Below are positions 25,820 to 35,059 of a DNA stretch of 64,000 nucleotides, one piece after another. The notes below the pieces were generated by a model, which made no database searches, was not told the origin of the DNA, and saw only the letters and a program-made list of their open reading frames with translations. The stretch lies in contig NZ_UFSM01000001.1 in the NCBI RefSeq assembly GCF_900445235.1, positions 4,169,501-4,233,500 of the forward strand, in the 5' to 3' direction. Origin of the DNA: Aminobacter aminovorans (GTDB lineage: Bacteria; Pseudomonadota; Alphaproteobacteria; Rhizobiales; Rhizobiaceae). The stretch's first letter is position 1. The number at the start of each line of letters is the position of its first letter. The position numbers and the translations under genes were made by a program.

Positions 25820-26842
25820 GTGGCTTTCCATAGCCTGCCACTGGCGCTGACGTCGGGCGATCCCTCGGGCATTGGCCCGGAAATCGCTGTCGCCGCCTGG
25901 CGGCAGCGCGCCAAGGCCGGGGTGCCGCCCTTCTATCTGCTCGCCGACCCGAAGCTGATTGCCGCGCGTGCGCGCGCCCTGGACGTCGACGTCGCCATCG
26001 TCGAGACCGATGCCGCCGGTGCTGCCAACGTCTTCGCCGATGCCCTGCCCGTGGTTCCGCTCGCGGCAGCCGCGATCGACACGCCGGGCCAGCCCGACAA
26101 GGCCAATGCCGCCGGCATCATCGAGGCGATCGACCGCGCCGTGACCGACACCTTCGAGGGCCGGGCTGCTGCCGTCGTCACCTGCCCGATCGCCAAGAAG
26201 CCGCTCTATGACGCCGGCTTCCGCTTTCCCGGCCATACCGAATATCTCGCTCATCTCGCAACCGAGCGGAACGGCATCGACACCACCCCTGTCATGATGC
26301 TGGCCGGGCCGGAACTGCGCGCCGTGCCTGTCACCATCCACATCGCGCTGGCAGAGGTTCCGAAGGCACTCACCACCAGTGCCATCGTCGCGACCGTGCG
26401 CATCACCGCGCGTGACCTGCGCGCCCGCTTCGGCATCGCCAGGCCGCGCATCGCCGTGTCGGGCCTCAACCCGCATGCCGGCGAAGGCGGGGCCATGGGC
26501 CACGAGGAGGAGCGCGTCATCCGCCCTGCCATCGAGGCGCTCAAGGCGGAAGGCATCGATGCCTTCGGCCCCCTGCCCGCCGACACCATGTTCCATGCCC
26601 GGGCACGCGCCGGCTATGATGCTGCGATCTGCATGTATCACGACCAGGCGCTGATCCCGGCCAAGGCGCTCGCCTTCGACGAGACGGTCAACGTCACGCT
26701 CGGCCTGCCCTTCGTGCGCACCTCGCCCGACCACGGCACCGCCTTCGACATATCAGGCAAAGGCATCGCCCGGCCCGACAGCCTGATCGCCGCGCTGAAG
26801 CTGGCCAGGCTGCTGGCAGACATCGAGGCCAAGCCGGCATGA
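25820..26842 (+). CDS. pdxA: 4-hydroxythreonine-4-phosphate dehydrogenase
   Basis: The 340-aa enzyme oxidises 4-phosphohydroxy-L-threonine in DXP-dependent pyridoxal phosphate synthesis. Signatures: the N-terminal [31 protein letters not shown] and [11 protein letters not shown] (metal-binding His/Asp). GTG 25820 lies 4 nt after the surA stop, and the pdxA stop overlaps the rsmA ATG. The surA-pdxA-rsmA order is widely conserved. Confidence 0.96.
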   Translation: MAFHSLPLALTSGDPSGIGPEIAVAAWRQRAKAGVPPFYLLADPKLIAARARALDVDVAIVETDAAGAANVFADALPVVPLAAAAIDTPGQPDKANAAGIIEAIDRAVTDTFEGRAAAVVTCPIAKKPLYDAGFRFPGHTEYLAHLATERNGIDTTPVMMLAGPELRAVPVTIHIALAEVPKALTTSAIVATVRITARDLRARFGIARPRIAVSGLNPHAGEGGAMGHEEERVIRPAIEALKAEGIDAFGPLPADTMFHARARAGYDAAICMYHDQALIPAKALAFDETVNVTLGLPFVRTSPDHGTAFDISGKGIARPDSLIAALKLARLLADIEAKPA

Positions 26843-27675
26843 GCAGCACGACCAGCATCGACGGCCTGCCGCCGCTTCGCGACGTCATCGAGCGCCATGG
26901 CCTGCAGGCCAAGAAGGCGCTCGGCCAGAACTTCCTGCTCGACCTCAACCTCACCGGCAAGGTGGCACGCGCCGCCGGCGACCTGACCGGCGTCACCGTC
27001 ATCGAGGTCGGCCCCGGCCCCGGCGGCCTGACGCGGGCGCTGTTGATGCATGGCGCCAAGCGGGTCATCGCCATCGAGCGCGACGAGCGCTGCCTGGCTG
27101 CCCTTTCCGAGGTTTCCGATCATTATCCGGGGCGGCTCGACGTGGTGTCGGGCGATGCGCTGAAGACCGATTTCGCAAGCCTCGCCAATGGCGAGCCGGT
27201 CAAGATCGTCGCCAACCTGCCCTACAATATCGGCACCGAGCTTCTGGTGCGCTGGCTGACCGTCGAGGCCTGGCCGCCCTTCTACCAGTCGCTGACGCTG
27301 ATGTTCCAGCGCGAGGTCGCCGAGCGCATCGTGGCAAAGCCTGCCAGTTCCGCCTTTGGCCGGCTCGGCGTGCTGGCGGGCTGGCGCACCGATGCCCGCA
27401 TCGCCTTCGACGTGCCGCCGCAGGCCTTTACGCCGCCGCCCAAGGTGACCTCGTCGGTGATCCATCTGGAGCCGCGCCGGGAGCCGCTCGCAGCCGATGT
27501 GAAGATGCTGGGCCGCGTCACCGAGGCGGCCTTCGGCCAGCGCCGCAAGATGCTGCGCCAGAGCCTGAAAAGCATGGGCGGCGAAAAGCTGCTGGAAGCC
27601 GTCGGCATCGACCCGACCCGCCGCGCCGAAACGCTCAGCGTCGAGGAATTCGTCGCGCTGGCAAAGGCTGTGTGA
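26839..27675 (+). CDS. rsmA: 16S rRNA (A1518/A1519-N6,N6)-dimethyltransferase
   Basis: This 278-aa KsgA/RsmA enzyme dimethylates two adjacent adenosines in the 3' hairpin of 16S rRNA, a late checkpoint in 30S assembly. Visible motifs: LGQNFLLD, the SAM-binding [13 protein letters not shown] and the catalytic NLPYNI. It overlaps pdxA by 4 bp (ATGA) and ends the lpt operon. Loss confers kasugamycin resistance in other bacteria. Confidence 0.96.
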   Translation: MSSTTSIDGLPPLRDVIERHGLQAKKALGQNFLLDLNLTGKVARAAGDLTGVTVIEVGPGPGGLTRALLMHGAKRVIAIERDERCLAALSEVSDHYPGRLDVVSGDALKTDFASLANGEPVKIVANLPYNIGTELLVRWLTVEAWPPFYQSLTLMFQREVAERIVAKPASSAFGRLGVLAGWRTDARIAFDVPPQAFTPPPKVTSSVIHLEPRREPLAADVKMLGRVTEAAFGQRRKMLRQSLKSMGGEKLLEAVGIDPTRRAETLSVEEFVALAKAV

Positions 27676-27744
27676 AGGCAGACTGACCAGGCTGCCGTCT
27701 GCGGAGCACCGTCCGGCGCCGGGTACCGGGCTGCTCCAATGACG

Positions 27745-28175
27745 GCAGATGGCAACTGTGCTCAAGCGCAGCAAGCAAGTGCTCTTTCTTCCGCCCTCTC
27801 CGCATTCCTCACCTTCACGGCATGGATCCTAGGGTCGCCGCGACGGAGCTGCGCTCCTGCTTCGCCCTAGGATGACGAAGGCATGGGGTTCGCGTCCAAT
27901 CTCCAAGGTTGGCGCTTGGCAGATTTTCGAGTGCTTGGCGGTTGTGGAGCTGGCCTTCGGCAGGCTTCAACATTGGCTGCCCCTCATCTCGCAGCCACTG
28001 CAGAGGATACCGGAGCAAGAGCGACGCCGCCATCCTTCGTCATTCTAGGGCGGAGCAGGAGCGAAGCGACGCGGAGACCCTAGGATCCATGCCGTGACAT
28101 TACCGCTGGGCTCAAGCGGTCAAGAACGCGTCTGCACCCGTATCACGCCCCTCACCCTCATGGCATGGATTCCAC
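27745..28175. repeat. Mosaic palindromic repeat cluster A
   Basis: The rsmA-gmk gap (544 bp) has no gene. It holds a unit at 27817-27886 (GGCATGGATCCTAGGGTC...CCCTAGGATGACGAAGG) and an inverted copy at 28034-28098. Parts such as CGCATTCCTCACCTTCACGG (27801-27820) recur near 54850-55030 and 58500-58720. This is a dispersed intergenic family with mosaic structure. Confidence 0.85.
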
Positions 28176-28219
28176 CTGAGAAACTGAAGCTGTTCTGTGG
28201 CGAGGCCTTCCGAGAAACC

Positions 28220-28873
28220 TCAGAGCTTCTCGTCGAGCAGTTTCGAAACGAAGTCGAACAGGCCGGGCCGGCGGTCGCGGCGCAGGCGTTCGGCGGCGAC
28301 GATGGCGCGCACTTCGGCGAAGGCGCGGTTGAGGTCTTCGTTGATCACGACATAGTCGTATTCGCCCCAGTGCTCGATCTCGTCACGGGCGTTCTTCAGC
28401 CGCGTCTCGATCACCGCGTCCTGGTCCTCGGCGCGGCGCTTGAGACGGGCCTTCAGCTCGCCCATCGACGGCGGCAGGATGAAGATCGAGACGATGTCGC
28501 CGCGCATCTTTTCCTTGAGCTGCTTGGCGCCCTGCCAGTCGATGTCGAACAGCATGTCGCGGCCCTGCGACATGGCGAGTTCGACCGGCTCGCGCGGCGT
28601 CGCATAGAAATTGCCATGCACCTCGGCCCATTCGAGCAGCGCGTCATTGTCGCGCAGCAGCTCGAATTCGCGCTTGCTGGTGAAGTGGTAATGGGCGCCG
28701 TCGATCTCGCTGCCGCGGCGCGGACGGGTGGTGACGCTGACCGACAGCTTCAGCTCCGGATCGGTTTCGATCAGGTTGCGCGAGATGGTCGACTTGCCTG
28801 CGCCCGACGGCGACGACAAGACCAGCATCAAGCCGCGCCGCTTGATGACGATGGATGGGGCCTCGGCGCTCAT
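28220..28873 (-). CDS. gmk: Guanylate kinase
   Basis: The 217-aa enzyme phosphorylates GMP to GDP. The P-loop is [10 protein letters not shown] (20-29, Lys27), and the GMP-binding residues lie in [17 protein letters not shown] and [12 protein letters not shown]. Its length is normal. It closes the minus-strand fab-mltG-yicC-gmk operon, 3 nt after yicC. Confidence 0.96.
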   Translation of the reverse strand: MSAEAPSIVIKRRGLMLVLSSPSGAGKSTISRNLIETDPELKLSVSVTTRPRRGSEIDGAHYHFTSKREFELLRDNDALLEWAEVHGNFYATPREPVELAMSQGRDMLFDIDWQGAKQLKEKMRGDIVSIFILPPSMGELKARLKRRAEDQDAVIETRLKNARDEIEHWGEYDYVVINEDLNRAFAEVRAIVAAERLRRDRRPGLFDFVSKLLDEKL

Positions 28874-28876
28874 GCG

Positions 28877-29767
28877 CTACTCCAGATTCTGAACTTGCTC
28901 GCGGAACTGATCGACGACGGCCTTCAGTTCCAGCCCGATGGCGGTCACTGCGGCGGCATTCGACTTCGAACACAGCGTATTCGATTCGCGGTTGAATTCC
29001 TGCGCCAGAAAATCGAGCTTCCGGCCGATCGCGCCGCCGCCGGCGAGCAGCGCCCGCCCGGAGGCGACATGGGTCTTCAGCCGGTCGATCTCCTCGCGGA
29101 TGTCGGCCTTGGTGGCGAGGAACGCCGCTTCCATGTTGAGCCGCGTCTCGTCGAGCGCGGGTGAGGCCTCGAGCAGCAGCCGCACCTGTTCGGCCAGGCG
29201 CTGGCGGATCTGCGCCGGCTCGCGCGAGGGGTCCGCTTCCGCCTGCAAGGTCAGCGTCTCGATGGTTGCGATATGATCCGACAGCAGCGACCGCAGCGCC
29301 TCGCCCTCGGCCTTGCGTGCCTCGACGAGCCCGGCGAGGCCCTTTTCCAGGCCATTCATGATCACCGCGTCGATCGCTGCCCGCTGCTCTTCGGTCTCGA
29401 CGGTTTCGGGCAGGTCGAACACGCCGCGCAGCGCCAGCAACCCGTCGGCGCTGGCAGGGGCTGCGCCATATTGCTTGACCAGGCGCGTGGCGAGCTCAGC
29501 GACGTCGCGCAGGAACACTTCGTTGATGACCGGCTGCACCATCGCGCCGGCCATGCGGCTGACGGTCAGCGTCGCCTGCACGTTGCCGCGCGAAAAGCGC
29601 TTCTGGATGGCTTGCCTGACCGCCGGTTCGAGCCGCTCGAAGCCCTGCGGCAGGCGCAGGCGCACGTCGACGCTCTTGCCGTTGACCGACTTCACTTCCC
29701 AGGCGATCGCCGTCCCGTCGTGCTCGGCGGCCACGCGGGCGAAGCCTGTCATGCTCTGAAGGGTCAT
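28877..29767 (-). CDS. yicC: YicC-family endoribonuclease
   Basis: The 296-aa product starts MTLQSMTGFARVAAEHDG at ATG 29767; upstream in-frame sequence overlaps mltG and is not homologous. It has the YicC N-terminal domain with EVKSVNGKSVDVRLRLP and the C-terminal domain with KLDFLAQEFNRESNTLCSKS. E. coli YicC is an endoribonuclease that acts on sRNA. Its position before gmk is conserved in many proteobacteria. Confidence 0.93.
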   Translation of the reverse strand: MTLQSMTGFARVAAEHDGTAIAWEVKSVNGKSVDVRLRLPQGFERLEPAVRQAIQKRFSRGNVQATLTVSRMAGAMVQPVINEVFLRDVAELATRLVKQYGAAPASADGLLALRGVFDLPETVETEEQRAAIDAVIMNGLEKGLAGLVEARKAEGEALRSLLSDHIATIETLTLQAEADPSREPAQIRQRLAEQVRLLLEASPALDETRLNMEAAFLATKADIREEIDRLKTHVASGRALLAGGGAIGRKLDFLAQEFNRESNTLCSKSNAAAVTAIGLELKAVVDQFREQVQNLE

Positions 29768-29831
29768 CTGCGCAGCGCGTTCCTGTCTTACGGCGTGCCT
29801 TGCCCCTGGAACGGTGCAAGGCAGCCTGTTC

Positions 29832-31037
29832 CTACTTCTTGACGGCGTTGGTAGTGGCCGCGTCCTTCTTGGCCGGATCGGCCTCGCCTGCCGCCTTCTC
29901 GTCCTCGACGACCTTGCGCTGGAAGGCGCGCCAGCGGGCGACGTTCTCGTTGTGCTCGTCCAGCGTCTCGGCAAAGACATGCCCACCCGAACCGTCGGCA
30001 ACGAAATAGAGGTCCTTGGTCTTCGATGGATTGGCGACGGCCTCGAGCGAAGCCTTGCCCGGATTGGCGATCGGCGTCGGCGGCAGGCCCTTGATGGTGT
30101 AGGTGTTGTAGGGCGTCGGCTTGTCGATGTCGGAGCGATAGATCGGCCGGTCGGCCGGCTTACCCTTGCCGCCGAAGATGCCGTAGATGATCGTCGGATC
30201 GGACTGCAGCCGCATGCCCTTGTTGAGGCGGTTGATGAACACCGCAGCCACGCGCGAGCGCTCGTCGCCGCGCGCCGTTTCCTTCTCGACGATCGAGGCC
30301 AGCGTCACGAACTCGTTGACGTCGGCGAGCGGCAGGTCGGGCGAGCGCCGGGCCCAGATGGTCTCGACCAGTTCCTTCTGGTCGGCCAGCATCTTGTTGA
30401 CGATCTGCTGCCGCGTCAGGCCGCGGGTGAAGCGCTGGGTGTCGGCGGCAAGCGCGCCCTCGGGCGGCATCTCGGCCGGCATGTCGCCGCTCAATGCTTC
30501 CTGCTCGGCAATGCGTTTCCACGCCTGCTCGACGGTCAGCCCCTCGGGGATGGTCAGCGAATATTGCACCGACTTGCCGCTCTTCAAGAGCTCCATGATG
30601 TCCTGCATCGACGCACCGGCCTGGATCTCGTATTCTCCGGCCTTGAGCGCGCCGTCATTGCCATAGGCACGCACGCCCATGCGGAAGATGCGCGCGTCGC
30701 TGATCAGGCCGCGCCGCTCGAGCTGGTCGGCGATGTCGGCCACGCCGGTGCTCGGCTTGACGAGGAAGGTCGCCGGCACCGTCGACGGGCCCGCGCCGCC
30801 AAATTCCTGCTTGCCGAAATAGAGGGCGGCACCGCCGGCGAGGATGGCCAGCACCGCCGTCGACATCATGAAATTGAGGAACACGACGATCTGGTTGCGC
30901 GAGGCGCGCGAACGCTTGGCGGGCGGCGGCGTGCCGGCTTCCGGCCGCAACGCTTCCTGCGCGGTCTTTGGAACGATCGGATTGGCCGGTGCGGCGCGTG
31001 GTGCGCCCTCTCCCTGCCCTGGCGTATTGATGCTCAT
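29832..31037 (-). CDS. mltG: Endolytic peptidoglycan transglycosylase MltG
   Basis: The 401-aa protein has a Pro/Ala-rich cytosolic N-terminus, one membrane helix (about 48-74), a LysM-like periplasmic subdomain (KPSTGVADIADQL) and the YceG catalytic domain with ASIVEKETA, whose Glu251 corresponds to the catalytic Glu. MltG cuts nascent glycan strands to set chain length. In many bacteria it follows fabF/pabC, as here. Confidence 0.94.
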   Translation of the reverse strand: MSINTPGQGEGAPRAAPANPIVPKTAQEALRPEAGTPPPAKRSRASRNQIVVFLNFMMSTAVLAILAGGAALYFGKQEFGGAGPSTVPATFLVKPSTGVADIADQLERRGLISDARIFRMGVRAYGNDGALKAGEYEIQAGASMQDIMELLKSGKSVQYSLTIPEGLTVEQAWKRIAEQEALSGDMPAEMPPEGALAADTQRFTRGLTRQQIVNKMLADQKELVETIWARRSPDLPLADVNEFVTLASIVEKETARGDERSRVAAVFINRLNKGMRLQSDPTIIYGIFGGKGKPADRPIYRSDIDKPTPYNTYTIKGLPPTPIANPGKASLEAVANPSKTKDLYFVADGSGGHVFAETLDEHNENVARWRAFQRKVVEDEKAAGEADPAKKDAATTNAVKK

Positions 31038-31136
31038 CTTGCCTCGCCTTTGCGTCGAATCCCCGCCGGGAGACTAGGCTTGAATGTGGCAAAAATCACG
31101 GCAAAGGGCCCGTAACGGGCCCCTTCCCACAACCTA

Positions 31137-32399
31137 TCAGCCGTTGAAGCGCTGGAATACCAGCGAGGCGTTGGTGCCGCCGAAGCCGAAGGAGTTTGAC
31201 AAAGCGACGTCGACCTGCCGCTTGCGCGGCTTGTTCGGCACCAGATCGATGGCCGTCTCGCGCTCGGGATTGTCGAGATTGATCGTCGCCGGCACGATGT
31301 TGTCGCGGATGGCGAGGATCGAGAAGATCGCCTCGGCAGCACCGGCAGCCCCCAGGAGATGGCCGATCGACGACTTGGTCGACGACATCGACACCTTGGA
31401 GGCGGCGTCGCCGACAAGACGCTCGACAGCGCCGAGCTCGATCGTGTCGGCCATGGTCGAGGTGCCATGGGCGTTGATGTAGTCGATGTCGGCAGGCGTC
31501 AGCTTGGCGCGCTTGAGGGCGGCCGTCATGCAGCGGAAGGCGCCATCGCCATCCTCGGCGGGTGCGGTGATGTGATGGGCATCGCCGGTCAGGCCGTAGC
31601 CGACCACTTCTGCGTAGATTTTCGCGCCGCGTGCCTTGGCATGCTCGAGCTCTTCGAGCACGACGACGCCGGCACCCTCGCCCATGACGAAGCCGTCACG
31701 GTCGCGGTCATAGGGGCGCGACGCCTTTTCCGGATCGTCGTTGCGATCAGTCGAGAGCGCCTTGCAGGCGGCAAAGCCGGCCAGCGACAGGCGCGTTACC
31801 GGTGCCTCGGCGCCGCCGGCCACCATCACGTCGGCATCGCCGAACATGATCAGGCGGGCCGCATCGCCAATGGCGTGCGCGCCGGTCGAGCAGGCGGTGA
31901 CCACGGCGTGGTTCGGGCCCTTGAGCCCGTGCCGGATCGACACCTGGCCGGAAACCAGATTGATGATCTGGCCTGGAATGAAGAAGGGGCTGATGCGGCG
32001 CGGGCCGCGCTCCTTGAGGATCAGGGCGTTCTCGGCGATGCCGTCAATGCCGCCGATGCCCGAGCCGATCATGACGCCGGTCGAATTCTGTTCGTCCGGC
32101 GTCTTTGGCTGCCAACCGGAATCCTTCAATGCCTCGTCGGCGGCCGCGATCCCGTACAGGATGAAGTCGCCGATCTTGCGCAGTTCCTTGGGTTCAAGGA
32201 CCGCTTCGGGATTGAAGCTGTTGTTGGAGCCGTCGCCGCGAGGGATGACATTGGCGATCTTGCAGGCGAGGTCGTCGACCTCGAACTCCGTGATCCGCCG
32301 GGCTGCGCTGCGGCCGGAAAGAAGCTCTTTCCAGCCGTGCTCGTAGCCCATGCCGAACGGTGAAAGCAGGCCAAGGCCTGTGACGACCACACGCCTCAT
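31137..32399 (-). CDS. fabF: 3-oxoacyl-ACP synthase II
   Basis: The 420-aa enzyme elongates acyl-ACP with malonyl-ACP. Active-site residues: Cys170 (VVTACSTGAHA), the first His in NAHGTSTMADT, and the second His in KSSIGHLLGAAGA. The start was taken as ATG 32399 (MRRVVVTGLG), the usual FabF N-terminus; in-frame ATG 32408 and TTG 32417 are possible. It is 29 nt downstream of acpP. Confidence 0.96.
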   Translation of the reverse strand: MRRVVVTGLGLLSPFGMGYEHGWKELLSGRSAARRITEFEVDDLACKIANVIPRGDGSNNSFNPEAVLEPKELRKIGDFILYGIAAADEALKDSGWQPKTPDEQNSTGVMIGSGIGGIDGIAENALILKERGPRRISPFFIPGQIINLVSGQVSIRHGLKGPNHAVVTACSTGAHAIGDAARLIMFGDADVMVAGGAEAPVTRLSLAGFAACKALSTDRNDDPEKASRPYDRDRDGFVMGEGAGVVVLEELEHAKARGAKIYAEVVGYGLTGDAHHITAPAEDGDGAFRCMTAALKRAKLTPADIDYINAHGTSTMADTIELGAVERLVGDAASKVSMSSTKSSIGHLLGAAGAAEAIFSILAIRDNIVPATINLDNPERETAIDLVPNKPRKRQVDVALSNSFGFGGTNASLVFQRFNG

Positions 32400-32428
32400 C
32401 GCAGGCATCCCTGACAATTCGCGATCGC

Positions 32429-32665
32429 TCAGGCCGAAGCCTTGTCGATGTACTTCACGGCGTCGCCAACGGTGAGGATGGTCTCGGCCGCGTCGTCGGG
32501 GATCTCGACGCCGAATTCTTCTTCGAAAGCCATGACGAGCTCGACCGTGTCGAGGCTGTCCGCGCCCAGATCGTCGATGAAGCTCGCAGCTTCCGTCACC
32601 TTGTCGGCGTCGACGCCAAGATGTTCAATGACGATCTTCTTGACGCGCTCTGCGGTGTCACTCAT
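32429..32665 (-). CDS. acpP: Acyl carrier protein
   Basis: This 78-aa acidic protein carries acyl chains on a 4'-phosphopantetheine attached to Ser37 in GADSLD. Length and sequence are canonical. It lies between fabG and fabF. A terminator-like hairpin sits between fabG and acpP, so acpP probably also has its own promoter in 32666-32828, allowing higher expression. Confidence 0.98.
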   Translation of the reverse strand: MSDTAERVKKIVIEHLGVDADKVTEAASFIDDLGADSLDTVELVMAFEEEFGVEIPDDAAETILTVGDAVKYIDKASA

Positions 32666-32828
32666 GTGGGCATCCTCAGTCTGGTGTTGTTAGGTCTTCG
32701 TTAGCGGGCGGATTGCCGCTAATCAAGCTGTAATCTACGCTTTCCCAAGCGCTCGGGCGGCGGTCGGGTTTCGTCCTGGCCACCTGATGGAGCGCGGCAA
32801 TACACGAAAAATTCACCGCGTCCAAGGC

Positions 32829-32850
32829 AAAAGGGCCGGTTATCCCGGCC
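32829..32850 (-). terminator. Terminator-like hairpin after fabG
   Basis: On the minus strand a GGCCGG stem with loop GATAA and complement CCGGCC is followed by TTTTGCC. It would reduce read-through from fabD-fabG into acpP. Beside it, 32859-32889 has a 12-bp unit (AATCAGATCCCA) three times, running into the fabG stop. Confidence 0.6.
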
Positions 32851-32884
32851 AATCGCCCAATCAGATCCCAAATCAGATCCCAAA

Positions 32885-33622
32885 TCAGATCATCGCCATG
32901 CCGCCATTGACGTGGATTGTCTGGCCGGTGACGTAGGCCGCTTCGTCGGAAGCGAGATAGGCGACCGCCGAGGCAACTTCCTTGCCGGTGCCCATGCGCT
33001 TGGCCGGGATCGCGGCCATGATCGCCTCTTTCTGCTTGTCGTTGAGCTTCTCGGTCATCGCCGATTCGATGAAGCCGGGTGCGACGCAGTTGACGGTGAT
33101 GTTGCGGGTGGCGATCTCCTGGGCCAGCGACTTGGAGAAGCCGATCATGCCGGCCTTGGAGGCGCAGTAGTTGGTCTGGCCGGGGTTGCCGGTCACGCCG
33201 ACGACCGAGGTGATGTTGATGATGCGGCCATGACGGCGGCGCATCATCGGATGCGTCAGCTCGCGCGTCAGGCGGAACATCGCCGTCAGGTTGATCTCGA
33301 TGACCTGGTCCCAGTCGGCATCCGACATGCGCACGAACAGGCCGTCCTTGGTGATGCCGGCATTGTTGACCAGGATGTCGACCCCTTCGAGTTCGGCCTC
33401 GGCCTTCTGGCCCAGCGCCTTGACCTCGTCGCGGTCGGCGAGATTGGCCGGGAACAGCTTGACGCGGTCGCCGAGTTCGCCGGCTAGCGCCTCGAGCTTT
33501 TCGATGCGGGTGCCGTGCAGGCCGACAATGGCGCCCTGCTTGTGCAGGATGCGGGCGATTTCTTCGCCGATGCCGCCGGATGCACCGGTGACGAGTGCCT
33601 TGCGGCCGGTCAGATCGAGCAT
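32885..33622 (-). CDS. fabG: 3-oxoacyl-ACP reductase
   Basis: This 245-aa NADPH-dependent SDR reduces beta-ketoacyl-ACP. It has GASGGIG (13-19), NNAG (86-89) and the triad Ser139, Tyr152, Lys156 (YCASK). ATG 33622 (MLDLTGRK) with GGAAGG upstream is preferred over an in-frame ATG 33 nt earlier. It sits between fabD and acpP, the classic fab order. Confidence 0.96.
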   Translation of the reverse strand: MLDLTGRKALVTGASGGIGEEIARILHKQGAIVGLHGTRIEKLEALAGELGDRVKLFPANLADRDEVKALGQKAEAELEGVDILVNNAGITKDGLFVRMSDADWDQVIEINLTAMFRLTRELTHPMMRRRHGRIINITSVVGVTGNPGQTNYCASKAGMIGFSKSLAQEIATRNITVNCVAPGFIESAMTEKLNDKQKEAIMAAIPAKRMGTGKEVASAVAYLASDEAAYVTGQTIHVNGGMAMI

Positions 33623-33684
33623 GTTGCTACCTTCCTTGAAGAGCGCACCCTTCACACGGGTGGGGTCGTTTGAATTGCTCAGTC

Positions 33685-33803
33685 GCCTGCTTGGTTCGGG
33701 GCGCCTGCTTGGTTCGGGGCGCCTGCTTGGTTCGGGCGCCTGATTGGTCCAGGCCTGATGGGTTCGGGCGCCTGATTGGTTCGGCGCCTGAATGGTTCAG
33801 GCG
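33685..33803. repeat. Degenerate minisatellite in the fabD-fabG spacer
   Basis: Seven units starting GCCTG (33685, 33703, 33721, 33738, 33753, 33770, 33786) read GCCTGcTTGGTTCGGG with slips, at 15-18 bp spacing. The last unit overlaps the fabD stop codon. The array fills most of the 174-bp spacer. Confidence 0.9.
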
Positions 33804-34738
33804 AGCGCGGCGATGGCCGCGTCGATGTCGGCCGGGTTGTTGACGGCAGCCGTCGCGATTTCCTTGTTGATGCGGCGAGCGAGGCCCGACAGCACCTTGC
33901 CGGCGCCCACTTCATAAAGCGTGGTGATGCCGTTGTTGCCGAACCACTCGACCGTCTCGCGCCAGCGCACCTGGCCGGTGACCTGCTCGACGAGGCGGGC
34001 GGCGATCTCCTCGGGGTCGGTGATCGGCTTGACGGTGACATTGGCAACCACCGGCACGACCGGGACGTTCTTCTTCACGCCGGCCAGCGCCTCGCGCATC
34101 TTTTCCGCCGCCGGCGCCATCAGCGCCGAATGGAAGGGGGCGGAGACCTGCAGCATCAGCGCGCGCTTGGCGCCCTTTGCGGTGCAAAGGGCTGCGGCAC
34201 GCTCGACCGCCGCCTTCTCGCCCGAGATGACCAGCTGGCCGCCGCCATTGTCGTTGGCGATCTGGCAGACCGAGCCTTGTGCCGCCTCAGCGCAGGCGGC
34301 GTCGACGTCGCCCTGCTCGAGGCCGATGATCGCAGCCATGGCGCCCAGGCCTGCCGGCACGGCGGCCTGCATGGCGTTGCCGCGGATGCGCAGCAGGCGG
34401 GCGGCGTCGGCGACCGAAACAAAACCTGCGGCGGCAAGCGCCGAATATTCGCCGAGCGAGTGGCCGGCGACATAGGCGACCTTGTCCTTGAGCGACAGGC
34501 CGCGCGATTCAAGCGCCCGGAACGCGGCCATCGACACCGCCATCAGCGCCGGCTGGGCATTGGCGGTCAGCGTCAGCGTCTCCTCGGGTCCTTCCCAGAT
34601 CAGCCTGGACAGCTTTTCACCGAGCGCATCGTCGACTTCCTCGAAGACGCGGCGTGCCTCTGGAAAGGCATCGGCGAGTTCCTTGCCCATGCCGACGGCC
34701 TGGCTGCCCTGCCCGGGAAAAGTGAATGCAACGGCCAT
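33797..34738 (-). CDS. fabD: Malonyl-CoA:ACP transacylase
   Basis: The 313-aa enzyme loads malonyl groups onto ACP. FPGQGSQ is at 7-13, the nucleophile Ser94 in GHSLG, and the general-base His in APFHSALM. ATG 34738 (MAVAFTFPGQG) is the family start; the frame is open 65 codons further upstream but unlike FabD. It is the first gene of the fatty-acid operon. Confidence 0.96.
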   Translation of the reverse strand: MAVAFTFPGQGSQAVGMGKELADAFPEARRVFEEVDDALGEKLSRLIWEGPEETLTLTANAQPALMAVSMAAFRALESRGLSLKDKVAYVAGHSLGEYSALAAAGFVSVADAARLLRIRGNAMQAAVPAGLGAMAAIIGLEQGDVDAACAEAAQGSVCQIANDNGGGQLVISGEKAAVERAAALCTAKGAKRALMLQVSAPFHSALMAPAAEKMREALAGVKKNVPVVPVVANVTVKPITDPEEIAARLVEQVTGQVRWRETVEWFGNNGITTLYEVGAGKVLSGLARRINKEIATAAVNNPADIDAAIAALA

Positions 34739-35059
34739 GTTGGTCTCCTGGCTACTTGCCGCATCGGCCCGGACCGGAATCGGTTTTTCGGGGTCGACGG
34801 GCAGACATATCACGCGGCGCGCCACCGGACGTCCTGGAACCAGCCGCGCGCCATATCGTTGTGCCTCTGGCGCAATGGATACCGCGAAGTCAAGTCTTGA
34901 GGGCTTTGGGACCCCAATGGGGCAAATAATCACAGAGAATTAATGCCAAATACGTTTTGTTTGCCCCCTCCTTCTCAATTTTGCCATATGCGCTAGGTTT
35001 TCGATGACAGTTTCGTGACGGTTGCGTGACGCTGCCGTCCAGCGTTCGAGGAAGTTGAG
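34739..35059. other. Divergent intergenic region, fabD / LTA-synthase-family gene
   Basis: About 320 bp with no credible ORF and an AT-richer centre (34925-34990). It should carry the fab operon promoter on the minus strand and the promoter of the transferase gene on the plus strand. I saw no repeats. Confidence 0.5.
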
